In this document: in pieces, positions 50,773 through 59,418 of the stretch | How the letters are laid out: each line of letters opens with the position of its first letter | Position numbering within the stretch: position 1 is the first letter of the stretch | Assembly (NCBI GenBank): GCA_964494645.1 | Contig: CAZBSH010000005.1 | Coordinates: 1-59,418 of the forward strand | From: Christensenella sp964494645 | GTDB taxonomy: Bacteria; Bacillota; Clostridia; Christensenellales; Christensenellaceae | DNA: 59,418 nucleotides | Direction of reading: 5' to 3' | Notes under the pieces: model-generated | What the model was told of the DNA's origin: nothing | The model's input: the letters and a program-made list of their open reading frames with translations, nothing else | Database searches by the model: none | Program-made: the position numbers and the translations under genes

Positions 50773-51335
50773 AAACAAAAATTACATTTTTGCGACACGC
50801 GCAAACGGATGCGAACCGGGACGGGAATTTTAACGGGAGTCTTGATCTGCCATTAAATGATACGGGAAAACAACAGGCAATACAAGCAGCGTCAGTTTTG
50901 CGGGACCAAGTGTTTGACGTGATGGTCTATGGCAAAGCAAAACGCGTTGTAGAGACGACGGAAGCAGTAATGGATATGCTTATCAAAAAACCGGAAACGG
51001 TTGTGTGTACAAATGAGATTCGTGAGATGGATTTTGGTGTTTTTGAAGGCATGCATTACCGCGAGATATCGCAGCAATATCCGGAAGAATGGCAGCGGTA
51101 TATGGACAATTGGCAGACATATGCTTTTCCGCAGGGGGACAGTGTTTCAACATACTATTCGGATTGTGGAAAATGGATCGGCGGGATTGTGAGGAGATAC
51201 AAGGGCAAGAACATCCTTGTCGTGGGACACAAGGGATTTATCCTTAACTGCTTGTCCGCACTGCTGACGCAGGATGGCGGTGATGTACTGTCGCGTGATA
51301 TCAAAAATGCGGAAACAGTGACGCTTACACTATGA
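50769..51335 (+). CDS. cobC: Histidine phosphatase, probable alpha-ribazole phosphatase
   Basis: A 188-residue protein of the phosphoglycerate mutase-like fold with the catalytic RHAQTDAN motif at the N-terminus (RHG is more usual), EMDFGVFEGMHYREI and VVGHKGFI near the end. Context after cobU and cobS supports the alpha-ribazole phosphatase role; other members of the family have different substrates. An upstream in-frame ATG is rejected in favour of the ATGA overlap. Confidence 0.82.
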   Translation: MKTKITFLRHAQTDANRDGNFNGSLDLPLNDTGKQQAIQAASVLRDQVFDVMVYGKAKRVVETTEAVMDMLIKKPETVVCTNEIREMDFGVFEGMHYREISQQYPEEWQRYMDNWQTYAFPQGDSVSTYYSDCGKWIGGIVRRYKGKNILVVGHKGFILNCLSALLTQDGGDVLSRDIKNAETVTLTL

Positions 51336-51444
51336 TGTCCTTGTGAAAAACGACAGAATAGTGTTTCTTTTTTAGGCATATTGTATTATAATATTTATGA
51401 TTGTTTGGCGGCTGAGGCCGTTTTCATTTTAGGAGGGTAATGAC

Positions 51445-52755
51445 GTGGAACACATCATCTGGAATAAGGAAATGGAGTGTGCAGACCGCAGCAAAATTAG
51501 GGAACTGCAGCTTGAAAGGTTAAAGCATACGGTAGCATATTGCTATGATAATGTTCCGCATTATAAGAAGAAACTGGATGAGGCAGGTATCAAGCCCGAG
51601 CACATCAAAACATTAAAAGATCTTGAAAAATTGCCCTTTACGACGAAAGAAGATTTGCGTGAGAATTATCCTTATGGTATGTTTGCGGTGCCGATGAAAC
51701 AAATCGTGCGCGTGCATGGTTCGTCCGGCACAACGGGCAACCCGACGATCGTGGGATATACGCGTCACGACCTCAATATGTGGACGGGGCTGGTTTCGCG
51801 TATTGCATGTGCGGCGGGGCTTTTGCCTGATGATATTGCTCAAATATCCTTTGGTTATGGGCTTTTTACCGGTGGGTTTGGGTTGCATTACGGTCTTGAA
51901 AATGTGGGAGCGACCGTTATCCCCGTGTCCAGTGGTAATACCGAACGTCAAATCAAGTTTATGCAAGATTTCGGAAGTACGGTTCTGATCAGTACGCCGT
52001 CATATGCACTTTATTTGGGAGAAACGGCACAGAAGATGGGCGTGGACTTCAAAAAGCTCAAACTGCGGCTGGGTTTATTCGGCGGCGAAGGTCATACCAA
52101 GGAGATGCAAAAGCAGATCGAAAAATACTTAAATATTACAGATACAGAAAATTATGGATTGTCAGAAGTGATCGGTCCGGGCTTCTCTGGAGAGTGTTAC
52201 AAACAAAACGGGATGCATATCGCGGACGATGAGTTTATTTCAGAGGTAATCGACCCGGATACGGGGGAGGTGCTGCCAATGGGAGAACGTGGTGAGCTTG
52301 TAATTACGAGCCTGACCAAAGAAGCGCTGCCCATCCTGCGTTACCGCACCAAGGATATTACGCGTTTGTTCGATGAACCATGCCCGTGTGGACGTACGAC
52401 AACGCGTATGGAAAAGGTATCGGGACGTACGGACGATATGCTGATCATCCGCGGAGTCAATGTATTTCCGTCGCAGATCGAAGGCGTTCTTTTGGGAATG
52501 GAAGATGTTGCGCCGCATTATGAGATCGTGCTAACAACGGAAAAGCACCTTGATCGTATTGAGGTAAAGGTGGAAGTTGCGGATGAAAAGCTGCTGACCA
52601 GCTATAAGGCGTTGGAAACGCTTAAGGAAAGCATCGCGCACAATATCTTCACGGTGCTCAACATGCATGTAAAGGTCACATTAGCAGAGCCGCAGTCACT
52701 AAAGAGGTTTGAAGGTAAGGCGCAGAGAGTCACAGACCTGCGTACGAATGAATAG
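51445..52755 (+). CDS. paaK: Phenylacetate-CoA ligase (aryl-acetate/acyl-CoA ligase)
   Basis: A 436-residue adenylate-forming enzyme starting at GTG after AGGAGG. It has the AMP-binding loop HGSSGTTGNPTIVGYT, LRLGLFGGEGHTKEM, the YGLSEVIGPG segment and the hinge DDMLIIRGVNVFPSQIEG typical of PaaK. In anaerobes it is often paired with indolepyruvate oxidoreductase, as here (iorA 22 bases downstream), linking arylacetates or arylacetyl-CoA with 2-oxoacids and ATP. Confidence 0.93.
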   Translation: MEHIIWNKEMECADRSKIRELQLERLKHTVAYCYDNVPHYKKKLDEAGIKPEHIKTLKDLEKLPFTTKEDLRENYPYGMFAVPMKQIVRVHGSSGTTGNPTIVGYTRHDLNMWTGLVSRIACAAGLLPDDIAQISFGYGLFTGGFGLHYGLENVGATVIPVSSGNTERQIKFMQDFGSTVLISTPSYALYLGETAQKMGVDFKKLKLRLGLFGGEGHTKEMQKQIEKYLNITDTENYGLSEVIGPGFSGECYKQNGMHIADDEFISEVIDPDTGEVLPMGERGELVITSLTKEALPILRYRTKDITRLFDEPCPCGRTTTRMEKVSGRTDDMLIIRGVNVFPSQIEGVLLGMEDVAPHYEIVLTTEKHLDRIEVKVEVADEKLLTSYKALETLKESIAHNIFTVLNMHVKVTLAEPQSLKRFEGKAQRVTDLRTNE

Positions 52756-52777
52756 ATGGAAGAGGAAGACAAAGTAC

Positions 52778-54505
52778 ATGAAGAAGATTATGCTTGGAAA
52801 CGAAGCGTACGCACAGGGAGCTTATGAAGGCGGCGTTAATGTCGTCTCATCTTATCCCGGCACGCCGAGTACGGAAGTAACAGAAAATATCGTCCGGTAT
52901 GACGAGGTGTATGCTGAATGGGCGCCAAACGAAAAAGTTGCGCTCGAGGTTGCGGCGGGGGCCTGCTATGGCGGAGCGCGCGCGTTGTGCTGTATGAAGC
53001 ATGTAGGATTGAACGTAGCGGCTGATCCGCTTTTTACAGCGTCTTATACCGGCGTAAATGGCGGGTTGGTGATTTTGGTGGCGGACGACCCGGGGATGCA
53101 CTCCAGCCAGAACGAGCAGGATTCGCGTTTTTATGCGCGCAGTTCCCATGTTCCGATGTTAGAACCGGCGGATAGCATGGAAGCAAAGGAATTTATGAAA
53201 TATGCTTTTTCGCTTAGCGAGCAGTTCGATACGCCTGTGCTTTTGCGTTCCAATACACGGATATCGCATTCGCGCGGAATCGTGGAAACAGGCGAGCGGG
53301 TGCAGGCGCCGCTCAAGGAATATCAAAAGGATATCAAAAAATACGTTATGATGCCGGGAATGGCAAAAGCACGCCATATCGTGGTAGAGCAGCGTATGAA
53401 GGACATGGAAGTTTTTGCGGAAACGTGCGAGTTGAATCGTACGGAGTATTTGAGCGATGAGATCGGCGTGATCACAAGTGGAACCTGTTATAACTACGTC
53501 AAAGAAGCATTGCCCAATGCAAGCGTTCTAAAGCTTGGTATGGTTTATCCGCTGCCTCAAAAAAGGATCAGTGAATTCGCCTCCAAGGTCAAAACTTTGT
53601 ATGTGATCGAGGAGCTGGAGCCGTTCTTTGAAAACCAGATCCGTGTGATGGGGATTCCCGTACGGGGGAAAGAACTCTTTACTGTGCAGGGCGAATATTC
53701 TGTCAATATGATCAAAGAAAAAATTTGCGGTGAAACGTGCGTACCCATAAAGACAGAGGCGCTTCCTATGAGACCGCCGGTACTTTGCCCGGGATGTCCG
53801 CATCGCGCCGTATATTATATGTTCAATAAATTAAAGCTTACCGCTATGGGGGATATTGGGTGTTATACCCTGGGAGCGGGTGCGCCCTTGAACGCGATTG
53901 ATACAACGCTTTGTATGGGTGCCTCGATCGGTATGGCGCACGGCATTGAAAAAGCACGCGGCGAGAAATTTGCGCGTAAGTTGGTGAGTGTTATTGGCGA
54001 CAGTACGTTCATGCATTCGGGAATCACGGGTCTGATCAATATGCTGTATAACGGCGCGACCTCTACGGTAATGATCCTTGACAATTCCACAACGGGTATG
54101 ACAGGGCATCAGGATCACCCGGCTACGGGCAAGAACGCGAAAGGCGATCCTGCGCCAATGGTGAATATTGAAAAATTGGTAGAGACGATCGGCGTAAAGA
54201 ATGTCAGAGTGCTTGATCCGTTTGATTTGCCGGAGCTCGAAAAGGCTCTGAAGGAGGAGACACAGCGTGAGGAGTTGTCGGTGATTATCACACGGCGTCC
54301 GTGTGTGCTGATAGACAAGGCTTCCATCAAGGATTCTTTATGCGTTTCTGACACGTGCAAAAATTGTGGAGTATGTATGAAGCTTGGCTGTCCTGCAATT
54401 GTCAAAGGAGAAAACAAAGTACACATCGATGCATCACTTTGTATCGGGTGTGGATTATGCGCGGACGTTTGTCCGTTCCACGCGATCGGAGGTGCGGCAG
54501 AATGA
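52778..54505 (+). CDS. iorA: Indolepyruvate:ferredoxin oxidoreductase alpha subunit
   Basis: A 575-residue subunit starting at MKKIMLGNEAYAQGAYEGG behind GGAAGAGG. It combines the pyrimidine and TPP-binding domains (VVSSYPGTPSTEVTENI; GDIGCYTLGAGAPLN; VIGDSTFMHSGITGLIN) and ends in two 4Fe-4S motifs (CKNCGVCMKLGCP and CIGCGLCADVCP). It oxidatively decarboxylates aryl pyruvates to arylacetyl-CoA with ferredoxin. Confidence 0.95.
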   Translation: MKKIMLGNEAYAQGAYEGGVNVVSSYPGTPSTEVTENIVRYDEVYAEWAPNEKVALEVAAGACYGGARALCCMKHVGLNVAADPLFTASYTGVNGGLVILVADDPGMHSSQNEQDSRFYARSSHVPMLEPADSMEAKEFMKYAFSLSEQFDTPVLLRSNTRISHSRGIVETGERVQAPLKEYQKDIKKYVMMPGMAKARHIVVEQRMKDMEVFAETCELNRTEYLSDEIGVITSGTCYNYVKEALPNASVLKLGMVYPLPQKRISEFASKVKTLYVIEELEPFFENQIRVMGIPVRGKELFTVQGEYSVNMIKEKICGETCVPIKTEALPMRPPVLCPGCPHRAVYYMFNKLKLTAMGDIGCYTLGAGAPLNAIDTTLCMGASIGMAHGIEKARGEKFARKLVSVIGDSTFMHSGITGLINMLYNGATSTVMILDNSTTGMTGHQDHPATGKNAKGDPAPMVNIEKLVETIGVKNVRVLDPFDLPELEKALKEETQREELSVIITRRPCVLIDKASIKDSLCVSDTCKNCGVCMKLGCPAIVKGENKVHIDASLCIGCGLCADVCPFHAIGGAAE

Positions 54506-55080
54506 AGAGTATTGTAATTGCCGGAGTAGGCGGGCAGGGAACGCTGCTCACAAGCATGGTATTTGGGCAGATCGCCCTTAAGCTTGGCTATGATGTAAAG
54601 CTTTCGGAGGTTCACGGCATGGCACAACGCGGCGGAAGTGTCGTGACTTATGTGCGGATTGGTGATCAGGGAGAGAAGATATATTCTCCTGTGATCGACG
54701 AATGCGGTGCCGATATCTTACTTGCGTTTGAGCAGTTGGAAGGATTACGATGGCTTCCTTATGTAAAGCCGGATTGCGGAAAAGTGTATTGTAATACGCA
54801 GCAGATATTGCCTATGCCTGTTATTACAGGCGCGATGGAGTATCCGCAAAATATTCCTGAAAAAATAAAAGGCTTTTTTGAGGACGCGGTTTTTGTGGAC
54901 GCGCTTGCGCTGGCAAATGAGGCGGGCAATTTGAAGGCAGTCAATACTGTTCTTCTAGGTGTGCTTGCAAAAAACATGGAAATTGGCAAAGAAATATGGC
55001 TGGATGCTATCCGCGCGGTGGTGAAGCCGAAATTTATTGCTATGAATGAAAAAGCATTTGAGCTTGGCTATAACCTTTAA
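54502..55080 (+). CDS. iorB: Indolepyruvate:ferredoxin oxidoreductase beta subunit
   Basis: A 192-residue gamma-domain subunit (IVIAGVGGQGTLLTSMVFGQIA; KLSEVHGMAQRGGSVVTYVRIG). The ATG overlaps the iorA stop, the usual arrangement of the pair. Confidence 0.94.
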   Translation: MKSIVIAGVGGQGTLLTSMVFGQIALKLGYDVKLSEVHGMAQRGGSVVTYVRIGDQGEKIYSPVIDECGADILLAFEQLEGLRWLPYVKPDCGKVYCNTQQILPMPVITGAMEYPQNIPEKIKGFFEDAVFVDALALANEAGNLKAVNTVLLGVLAKNMEIGKEIWLDAIRAVVKPKFIAMNEKAFELGYNL

Positions 55081-55113
55081 GCGATACGCAAAGAAAACAG
55101 GAGGGCGACCGAT

Positions 55114-55545
55114 ATGCTGATCAAACAAATTTCAGTATTTGTGGAAAACAAAAAGGGCAGGCTGTACAGTCTGACAAAAGCACTTGCTGACAATGGAATA
55201 GACTTGAAGGCGTTGAGCATTTCGGATACTTCGGAATTTGGCATTTTGCGCAGCATTGTGAACGATCCAAATAAGGCTCTGAAGGTTGTGAAGGACGCGG
55301 GCTTTACCGCGAGCGTGACCGAGGTGCTGGGCATTGAAGTGCAAGATGAGCCGGGCGGGTTGGCCAAGGTGCTCGATATATTGAATCAGAATGATATCAG
55401 TGTTGAGTATCTGTATTCGTTTGTGGGAACACGCAGCGATAACGCGTTGATTATTTTCCGTGTAGAAGAAACGGAAAAAGCTTTTGAATTATTAAAAGGA
55501 TCCGGGCTCAAAATTTTGACGGAAGAAATGATTTACAACATCTGA
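55114..55545 (+). CDS. Tandem ACT-domain protein
   Basis: A 143-residue protein made of two ACT domains (IKQISVFVENKKGRLYSLTKAL; GIEVQDEPGGLAKVLDILNQ). Stand-alone tandem ACT proteins commonly bind amino acids and are frequent beside paaK and iorAB in anaerobes, where an aromatic amino acid is the likely ligand (inference). Confidence 0.88.
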   Translation: MLIKQISVFVENKKGRLYSLTKALADNGIDLKALSISDTSEFGILRSIVNDPNKALKVVKDAGFTASVTEVLGIEVQDEPGGLAKVLDILNQNDISVEYLYSFVGTRSDNALIIFRVEETEKAFELLKGSGLKILTEEMIYNI

Positions 55546-55554
55546 GGTTATATT

Positions 55555-56688
55555 TTGTATAGAAAAACATATGCGCGGATACGCCTTGAAAATCTTGAGA
55601 AGAACATCAAAAATGCGATAGGGCATTTGCCAAATGACTGTGTGCTTGCGGCGGTTGTTAAGGCTGACGCTTATGGGCACGGTGCGCTTATGTGCGCGCG
55701 CGCAGCACAGAATGCCGGAGCAGGGATGCTGGCAGTGGCATTGGCGGAGGAAGCTATTGTATTGCGTGAGGCGGGCATAACACTTCCAATCATGATTATC
55801 GGGCGATCGAATGCTGAGCAACTTAAACTGGCGGTGCAGCTTGAACTCGAACCATGTGTGTTTACGCCCGAAGAGCTTACGTTCCTACAATCAGAAGCGC
55901 TGAAATCAGGAAAAACGATCAAGGCGCATTTGAAAGTTGATACGGGGATGAGCAGGATCGGATTGCGCAGCATGGAAGAACTGGATGGCTTTTTGGATGT
56001 GCTGGAATGCTGTGACCGTGTCATGTTGAATGGTATATTTACACATTTTGCAAACAGCGACGCTTCAAACAAAGAACATGCAAACAAACAGCACGAAATG
56101 TTTATGCGCTATGTAGAGCGACTGTACGCGCGCGGACTTCGACCGATGATACACGCGGATAACAGTGCGGGAACGATAGATTTGCCGCAGTATGGTCACG
56201 ATATGGTGCGTTACGGTATTTCGATGTATGGCTATTATGCTTCCGCATATGTTTGCAGAAGCGAAGTGGAATTGTCGCCGGTGATGGAAGTATTTGCGGA
56301 GATCTCTCATGTAAAGACGATACCGGCAGGCACTTGCGTCGGGTATGGAAGCACCTTTACCACAACGCGGGAGACAAAGATAGCAACGGTGCAGATTGGT
56401 TATGGCGACGGTTATAACAGGCTGCTGTCGAATACGGGACGTATGATCGTGACAACAAAAAAAGGATCTTATTATGCGCCGATTATTGGGCGCGTATGTA
56501 TGGATCAAACGATGATCGACGTAACAGATGCAGAAGGAAGTATAGCGGCAGGGGATGAAGCAATCGTGCTTGGACAAGCCGGGGACAAAAAAATAGATGC
56601 AGATGAGATCGCAAAGCTTTGCGGTACAATCAGTTATGAAGTGCTGCTGGACTTCAACGCACGTGTCCCACGTATCTATAACGATTAA
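55555..56688 (+). CDS. alr: Alanine racemase
   Basis: A 377-residue PLP enzyme starting at TTG behind GAGGTT. The PLP lysine is in VVKADAYGHGA, and the catalytic Tyr of the C-terminal domain lies in the VGYGSTFTT region; GRVCMDQTMIDV is the family signature. It supplies D-alanine for peptidoglycan. Confidence 0.96.
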   Translation: MYRKTYARIRLENLEKNIKNAIGHLPNDCVLAAVVKADAYGHGALMCARAAQNAGAGMLAVALAEEAIVLREAGITLPIMIIGRSNAEQLKLAVQLELEPCVFTPEELTFLQSEALKSGKTIKAHLKVDTGMSRIGLRSMEELDGFLDVLECCDRVMLNGIFTHFANSDASNKEHANKQHEMFMRYVERLYARGLRPMIHADNSAGTIDLPQYGHDMVRYGISMYGYYASAYVCRSEVELSPVMEVFAEISHVKTIPAGTCVGYGSTFTTTRETKIATVQIGYGDGYNRLLSNTGRMIVTTKKGSYYAPIIGRVCMDQTMIDVTDAEGSIAAGDEAIVLGQAGDKKIDADEIAKLCGTISYEVLLDFNARVPRIYND

Positions 56689-56699
56689 TGGAGAAGAAT

Positions 56700-57251
56700 A
56701 TGACAAAGCAGGAAATACGCGAAAAAATATTGGATATGCGCAGAAGCCTGACGTCGAAATACATTGAGGATGAGTCTGCAAAAGCGGTGGACCGTCTGTT
56801 GAATTTACCGGTGTTGAAAGATATCAAGAATGTACTGGTGTACAGTGATTTTGATGGTGAGATAAAGACAGCGGCGCTTACGGGCTGGTTGCTGTATCAT
56901 GGTGCGCAGGTGTTTTTGCCGGTGATACATGAAAAAGAAATGTATGCGGCGAATATCAAAAGCGCGGTGCTAGAATTAAGTGGATTTGGCGTTGCACAGC
57001 CAAAATTTAATGAAGCGCAAATAATAGAGCCGGAAAAACTTGATCTGATTATTTTGCCGGGGGTGGCGTTTGACAGATCTTTGAATCGTATCGGCTTTGG
57101 CGGCGGATATTACGATGTTTTTTTGAAACATGCAACGCAAGCAAAAAAAATTGCGCTGGCGTATGATTTTCAGGTGCTGGATCAGATTGTATGTGAGGCG
57201 CACGATGTAAAAATGGATATGATCGTTACGCCGGATGAAACAGTTTTATGA
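56700..57251 (+). CDS. 5-formyltetrahydrofolate cyclo-ligase
   Basis: A 183-residue enzyme with the signature PGVAFDRSLNRIGFGGGYYDVFL and an N-terminal basic helix (KQEIREKILDMRRSL). It makes methenyl-THF from 5-formyl-THF. The ATG at 56700 follows GGAGAAG; the one at 56688 lies in that site. Confidence 0.93.
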   Translation: MTKQEIREKILDMRRSLTSKYIEDESAKAVDRLLNLPVLKDIKNVLVYSDFDGEIKTAALTGWLLYHGAQVFLPVIHEKEMYAANIKSAVLELSGFGVAQPKFNEAQIIEPEKLDLIILPGVAFDRSLNRIGFGGGYYDVFLKHATQAKKIALAYDFQVLDQIVCEAHDVKMDMIVTPDETVL

Positions 57252-57799
57252 CAAGGATCATTGCCGGTGAAAAAAGGGGAACACTGCTGCAAACGCCGGC
57301 AGGGGACAGAACACGACCGACGACAGACCGTGTACGCGAGGCGTTGTTTGGGTGTATTCAGTTCGATATTGCGGGTGCGGCTGTTCTTGATCTTTTTGCA
57401 GGAAGCGGCGCGCTTGGGCTAGAGGCGTTGTCGCGCGGAGCTGCTCATGCTGTTTTTTGCGACAGGTATGATGAAACTGTGAAAATTATCAACGGGAATA
57501 TTGCAAAACTTGGCTATGCAGCGCGGTCTCAAGTGATAAAAAATGACTATATTCATGCAATTAAAGTATTTCAAAATACGAAAAAGTTTGATATAGTATT
57601 GGTAGACCCGCCATATCAAAGCGGTTATTACGCTGATGTATTTGAGTTGTTGGTCGAAAAAAATGCATTGAATCGGGGGGCTGTTCTTGTGACGGAGAGT
57701 GAAGAGCCTGTACAGATTGTGACCAACGGATATCATATGTATAAAAATAAGCGTTACGGGAGAACGTATTTGACGTTTTTCAGATGGGATAAAGAATAA
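57248..57799 (+). CDS. rsmD: 16S rRNA (guanine966-N2)-methyltransferase
   Basis: A 183-residue methyltransferase with RTTTDRVREALF-like segment (RPTTDRVREALFG), SAM motif VLDLFAGSGALGLEALSRGA and catalytic DPPYQSG. Overlaps the cyclo-ligase gene by ATGA and directly abuts coaD. Confidence 0.95.
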   Translation: MTRIIAGEKRGTLLQTPAGDRTRPTTDRVREALFGCIQFDIAGAAVLDLFAGSGALGLEALSRGAAHAVFCDRYDETVKIINGNIAKLGYAARSQVIKNDYIHAIKVFQNTKKFDIVLVDPPYQSGYYADVFELLVEKNALNRGAVLVTESEEPVQIVTNGYHMYKNKRYGRTYLTFFRWDKE

Positions 57800-58273
57800 A
57801 TGGAATCGTGTGTGTACCCGGGAAGCTTTGATCCGATTACAAAAGGGCATTTGGATATTGTGGAGCGTTCTAGCGCGATTTTTTCTACTGTTTATGTTGG
57901 TGTGCTGAACAATGTCGCGAAGAAGTGTATGTTCAGTGTGCAAGAGCGTGTGGAGATGGTAAAGGCGGCGACGCAGCATATTAAAAATATTCAAGTGGTC
58001 GCCTTTGATGGGCTGTTGGTCGATCTTTTAAAGGAGCTTGGCGCGCGGGTCATTATCAGGGGGCTGAGAACAGGTGCAGACCTTGAAATAGAACAACAAT
58101 ATGCGTATATCAACGGAAACTTGCTTGAGGGGACGGAAACATTTGCTTTGCTGTCCCGACCGGAAACGCATTACATTAGTTCCACTGCTGTAAGAGAATT
58201 GATTACTTTTCATGCGGATGTTTCGGACTATGTTCCGGAAAAAATACTCAGCATGATCGACAAAGGAGAATAA
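57800..58273 (+). CDS. coaD: Phosphopantetheine adenylyltransferase
   Basis: A 157-residue enzyme of CoA synthesis with YPGSFDPITKGHLDIVERS at the N-terminus, VIIRGLRTGADLEIE in the middle and the ISSTAVRELI motif. It begins on the base after the rsmD stop. Confidence 0.97.
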   Translation: MESCVYPGSFDPITKGHLDIVERSSAIFSTVYVGVLNNVAKKCMFSVQERVEMVKAATQHIKNIQVVAFDGLLVDLLKELGARVIIRGLRTGADLEIEQQYAYINGNLLEGTETFALLSRPETHYISSTAVRELITFHADVSDYVPEKILSMIDKGE

Positions 58274-58276
58274 TAC

Positions 58277-58744
58277 ATGAAGATTTTCGATTTACTAGAC
58301 GAAATTTCAGACGAGATAGAAAACGGTAGAAAATCTCTGTTTGGCAATAAAAAAACGATTGAGGTTGATTTTGTGATGGAAATACTGAACGAAATCAAAG
58401 AAAGTATCCCTGAAGATTTGCTGTATGCACAAGAAGTGTTGGGACACAAGCAGGAGATCATCAATCAGGCGCAGGAAAAAGCAAAAACTATTTTAGACGG
58501 GGTGGATAATCGTCTGGCAGAGCTGATCGAAGAACATCGTGTTACGCAGCTCGCGTACGAAAAGTCGAACAGGATGATCGATATGGCGCAAAAACAGGCA
58601 TACGAGATTCGCGTGAACGCAAACGACTATGCTGTTAATGTGCTGGAAGACCTTTCGTCTTATATGCGGGAATATATGGATATCATCAAGGAAAACAAAT
58701 CCAACTTTATTAACAAGAAAAACAAAGATCAGGCGGAATTTTGA
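58277..58744 (+). CDS. Conserved coiled-coil protein of unknown function
   Basis: A 155-residue, highly charged helical protein (ILNEIKESIPEDLLYAQEVL; KQEIINQAQEKAKTILDGV; YMREYMDIIKENKSNF). Similar proteins sit after coaD in many Clostridia and are often labelled ATPase or V-type ATPase subunit H-like without evidence. No nucleotide-binding motif is present. A role in cell division or membrane organisation is possible by resemblance to DivIVA-like coiled coils but unproven. Confidence 0.78.
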   Translation: MKIFDLLDEISDEIENGRKSLFGNKKTIEVDFVMEILNEIKESIPEDLLYAQEVLGHKQEIINQAQEKAKTILDGVDNRLAELIEEHRVTQLAYEKSNRMIDMAQKQAYEIRVNANDYAVNVLEDLSSYMREYMDIIKENKSNFINKKNKDQAEF

Positions 58745-58777
58745 TGTAAGCGTTTAAAAACCTGTGGAATATGGTAT

Positions 58778-58813
58778 AAAATCTTTATGTTGGTGACGAT
58801 ATAAAGATTTTTT
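58778..58813 (+). terminator. Terminator after the coiled-coil gene
   Basis: The arms AAAATCTTTAT and ATAAAGATTTT pair over 11 bp around a 12-base loop, followed by further T. Confidence 0.75.
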
Positions 58814-58840
58814 CTTTTCGATGTATAGGGAGTAATGGAC

Positions 58841-59418
58841 ATGAATAAAAAAATCGGTTTGGCATTGGGCGGCGGTTCGGCGAGAGGGTTTGCTCATATT
58901 GGAGTGTTGAAAGTATTGATGGAAAACAATATTCCGTTTGATTGTATCGCAGGGTGTAGTATGGGTTCGCTTATTGGGGGCATATATGCTGCTGAGGGTA
59001 ACCTTGAAACGCTGGAAAACCTTGCGATCGTGTTTGATTCAAAAAAATATTTTGATATTACGCTGTCTACGTCGGGATATGTCAAAGGAAACAAGGTGCA
59101 AGACTTGCTCAAACTGATGACAAAAAATATCAATATTGAGAAAACGGCGATCCCGTTTAGTTGTATTGCCACTTGCGTGGAAGATGCAAAATTGCGCCGG
59201 TTTACCAGCGGACCGATCCATGAAGCGATTCGTGCAAGCATATCTATCCCCGGACTGTTTACACCTTACGAGATAGATGGCAAAACCTATATTGATGGTG
59301 GGGTCATTGATAGGACAGCGATTCGCGCCACACGTGAAATGGGTGCGGATATCGTCATCGCGGTCGATGTTTCTTACCGCGGCGAACCGTTAGAAAAGCC
59401 AAAAACGGTGGTGGATGT
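58841..59418 (+). CDS. Patatin-like phospholipase, RssA/YchK type, 3' truncated by window edge
   Basis: The open frame runs from the ATG at 58841 to the window end without a stop. It shows the oxyanion loop GGGSARGFAHIGVLK, the nucleophile Ser in GCSMGSLIGG and the catalytic Asp in DGGVIDR, the Ser-Asp dyad of bacterial patatins. About 192 residues are visible; members have about 260-300. Confidence 0.92.
   Translation, partial: MNKKIGLALGGGSARGFAHIGVLKVLMENNIPFDCIAGCSMGSLIGGIYAAEGNLETLENLAIVFDSKKYFDITLSTSGYVKGNKVQDLLKLMTKNINIEKTAIPFSCIATCVEDAKLRRFTSGPIHEAIRASISIPGLFTPYEIDGKTYIDGGVIDRTAIRATREMGADIVIAVDVSYRGEPLEKPKTVVD

Noticed and set aside
49472..51335. Link between cobUSC and the microcompartment through B12-dependent dehydratase
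   Set aside because: No B12-dependent enzyme occurs in the BMC locus, and the cob genes lie 16 kb away behind the ATP synthase operon.

Overview
The window looks like chromosome of an anaerobic Gram-positive bacterium of the class Clostridia (moderate GC, strong AGGAGG-type ribosome binding sites, several GTG and TTG starts, ferredoxin-linked 2-oxoacid oxidoreductase, alanine racemase, NlpC/P60 hydrolase, many Ser/Ala-rich lipoproteins). The order cannot be fixed from sequence alone; a relative of Christensenellales is a guess only.

Layout. 1-5.3 kb: a left-truncated DeoR regulator, an old-yellow-enzyme oxidoreductase, tRNA-Leu(UAA) on the minus strand, then a sugar-phosphate operon (PfkB kinase, class II aldolase, rhamnulokinase-like kinase). 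5.4-9.9 kb: two two-component systems and a lipoprotein. 10-17.6 kb: a bacterial microcompartment (BMC) locus with PduL phosphotransacylase, an unrecognised probable cargo protein, four pentamer (BMC-P) genes, three hexamer (BMC-H) genes, one PduT-like trimer, acylating aldehyde dehydrogenase and PduS electron carrier. 17.6-24 kb: a ribose-type ABC importer followed by methylthioribose kinase (mtnK) and methylthioribose-1-phosphate isomerase (mtnA). 24-28.5 kb: a MerR regulator and a redox operon (iron alcohol dehydrogenase, acetyltransferase, cyclophilin-like lipoprotein, exported flavodoxin/aldo-keto reductase fusion). 28.5-33.5 kb: a second DeoR regulator, a class II aldolase with a C-terminal encapsulation-peptide-like tail, a CoA-disulfide-reductase-type flavoprotein and a two-subunit CoA-transferase. 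33.6-59.4 kb: mostly housekeeping genes: NlpC/P60, EF-G-like GTPase, pyruvate kinase, the F-type ATP synthase operon, cobUSC, paaK-iorAB, alr, rsmD, coaD and the start of a patatin-like gene.

How the genes fit together (inference). Importer, MtnK, MtnA and the tailed aldolase form the known order of a 5-deoxyribose / 5-methylthioribose salvage route: pentose, 1-phosphate, ribulose-1-phosphate, then DHAP plus acetaldehyde or methylthioacetaldehyde. The shell, aldehyde dehydrogenase and PduL would convert the aldehyde to acyl-CoA and acyl phosphate, with PduS and the PduT-like trimer carrying electrons. No diol dehydratase, ethanolamine lyase or glycyl radical enzyme is present, so the aldolase is the best candidate for the signature enzyme. 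A shared A-rich, AAACC/AAACA-containing element lies at both BMC promoters and at the tailed-aldolase promoter, suggesting one regulon controlled by the DeoR protein at 28525-29286. A second unusual feature is an ATP synthase alpha subunit carrying the C-terminal domain of subunit delta at its N-terminus, with no separate delta gene in the operon.
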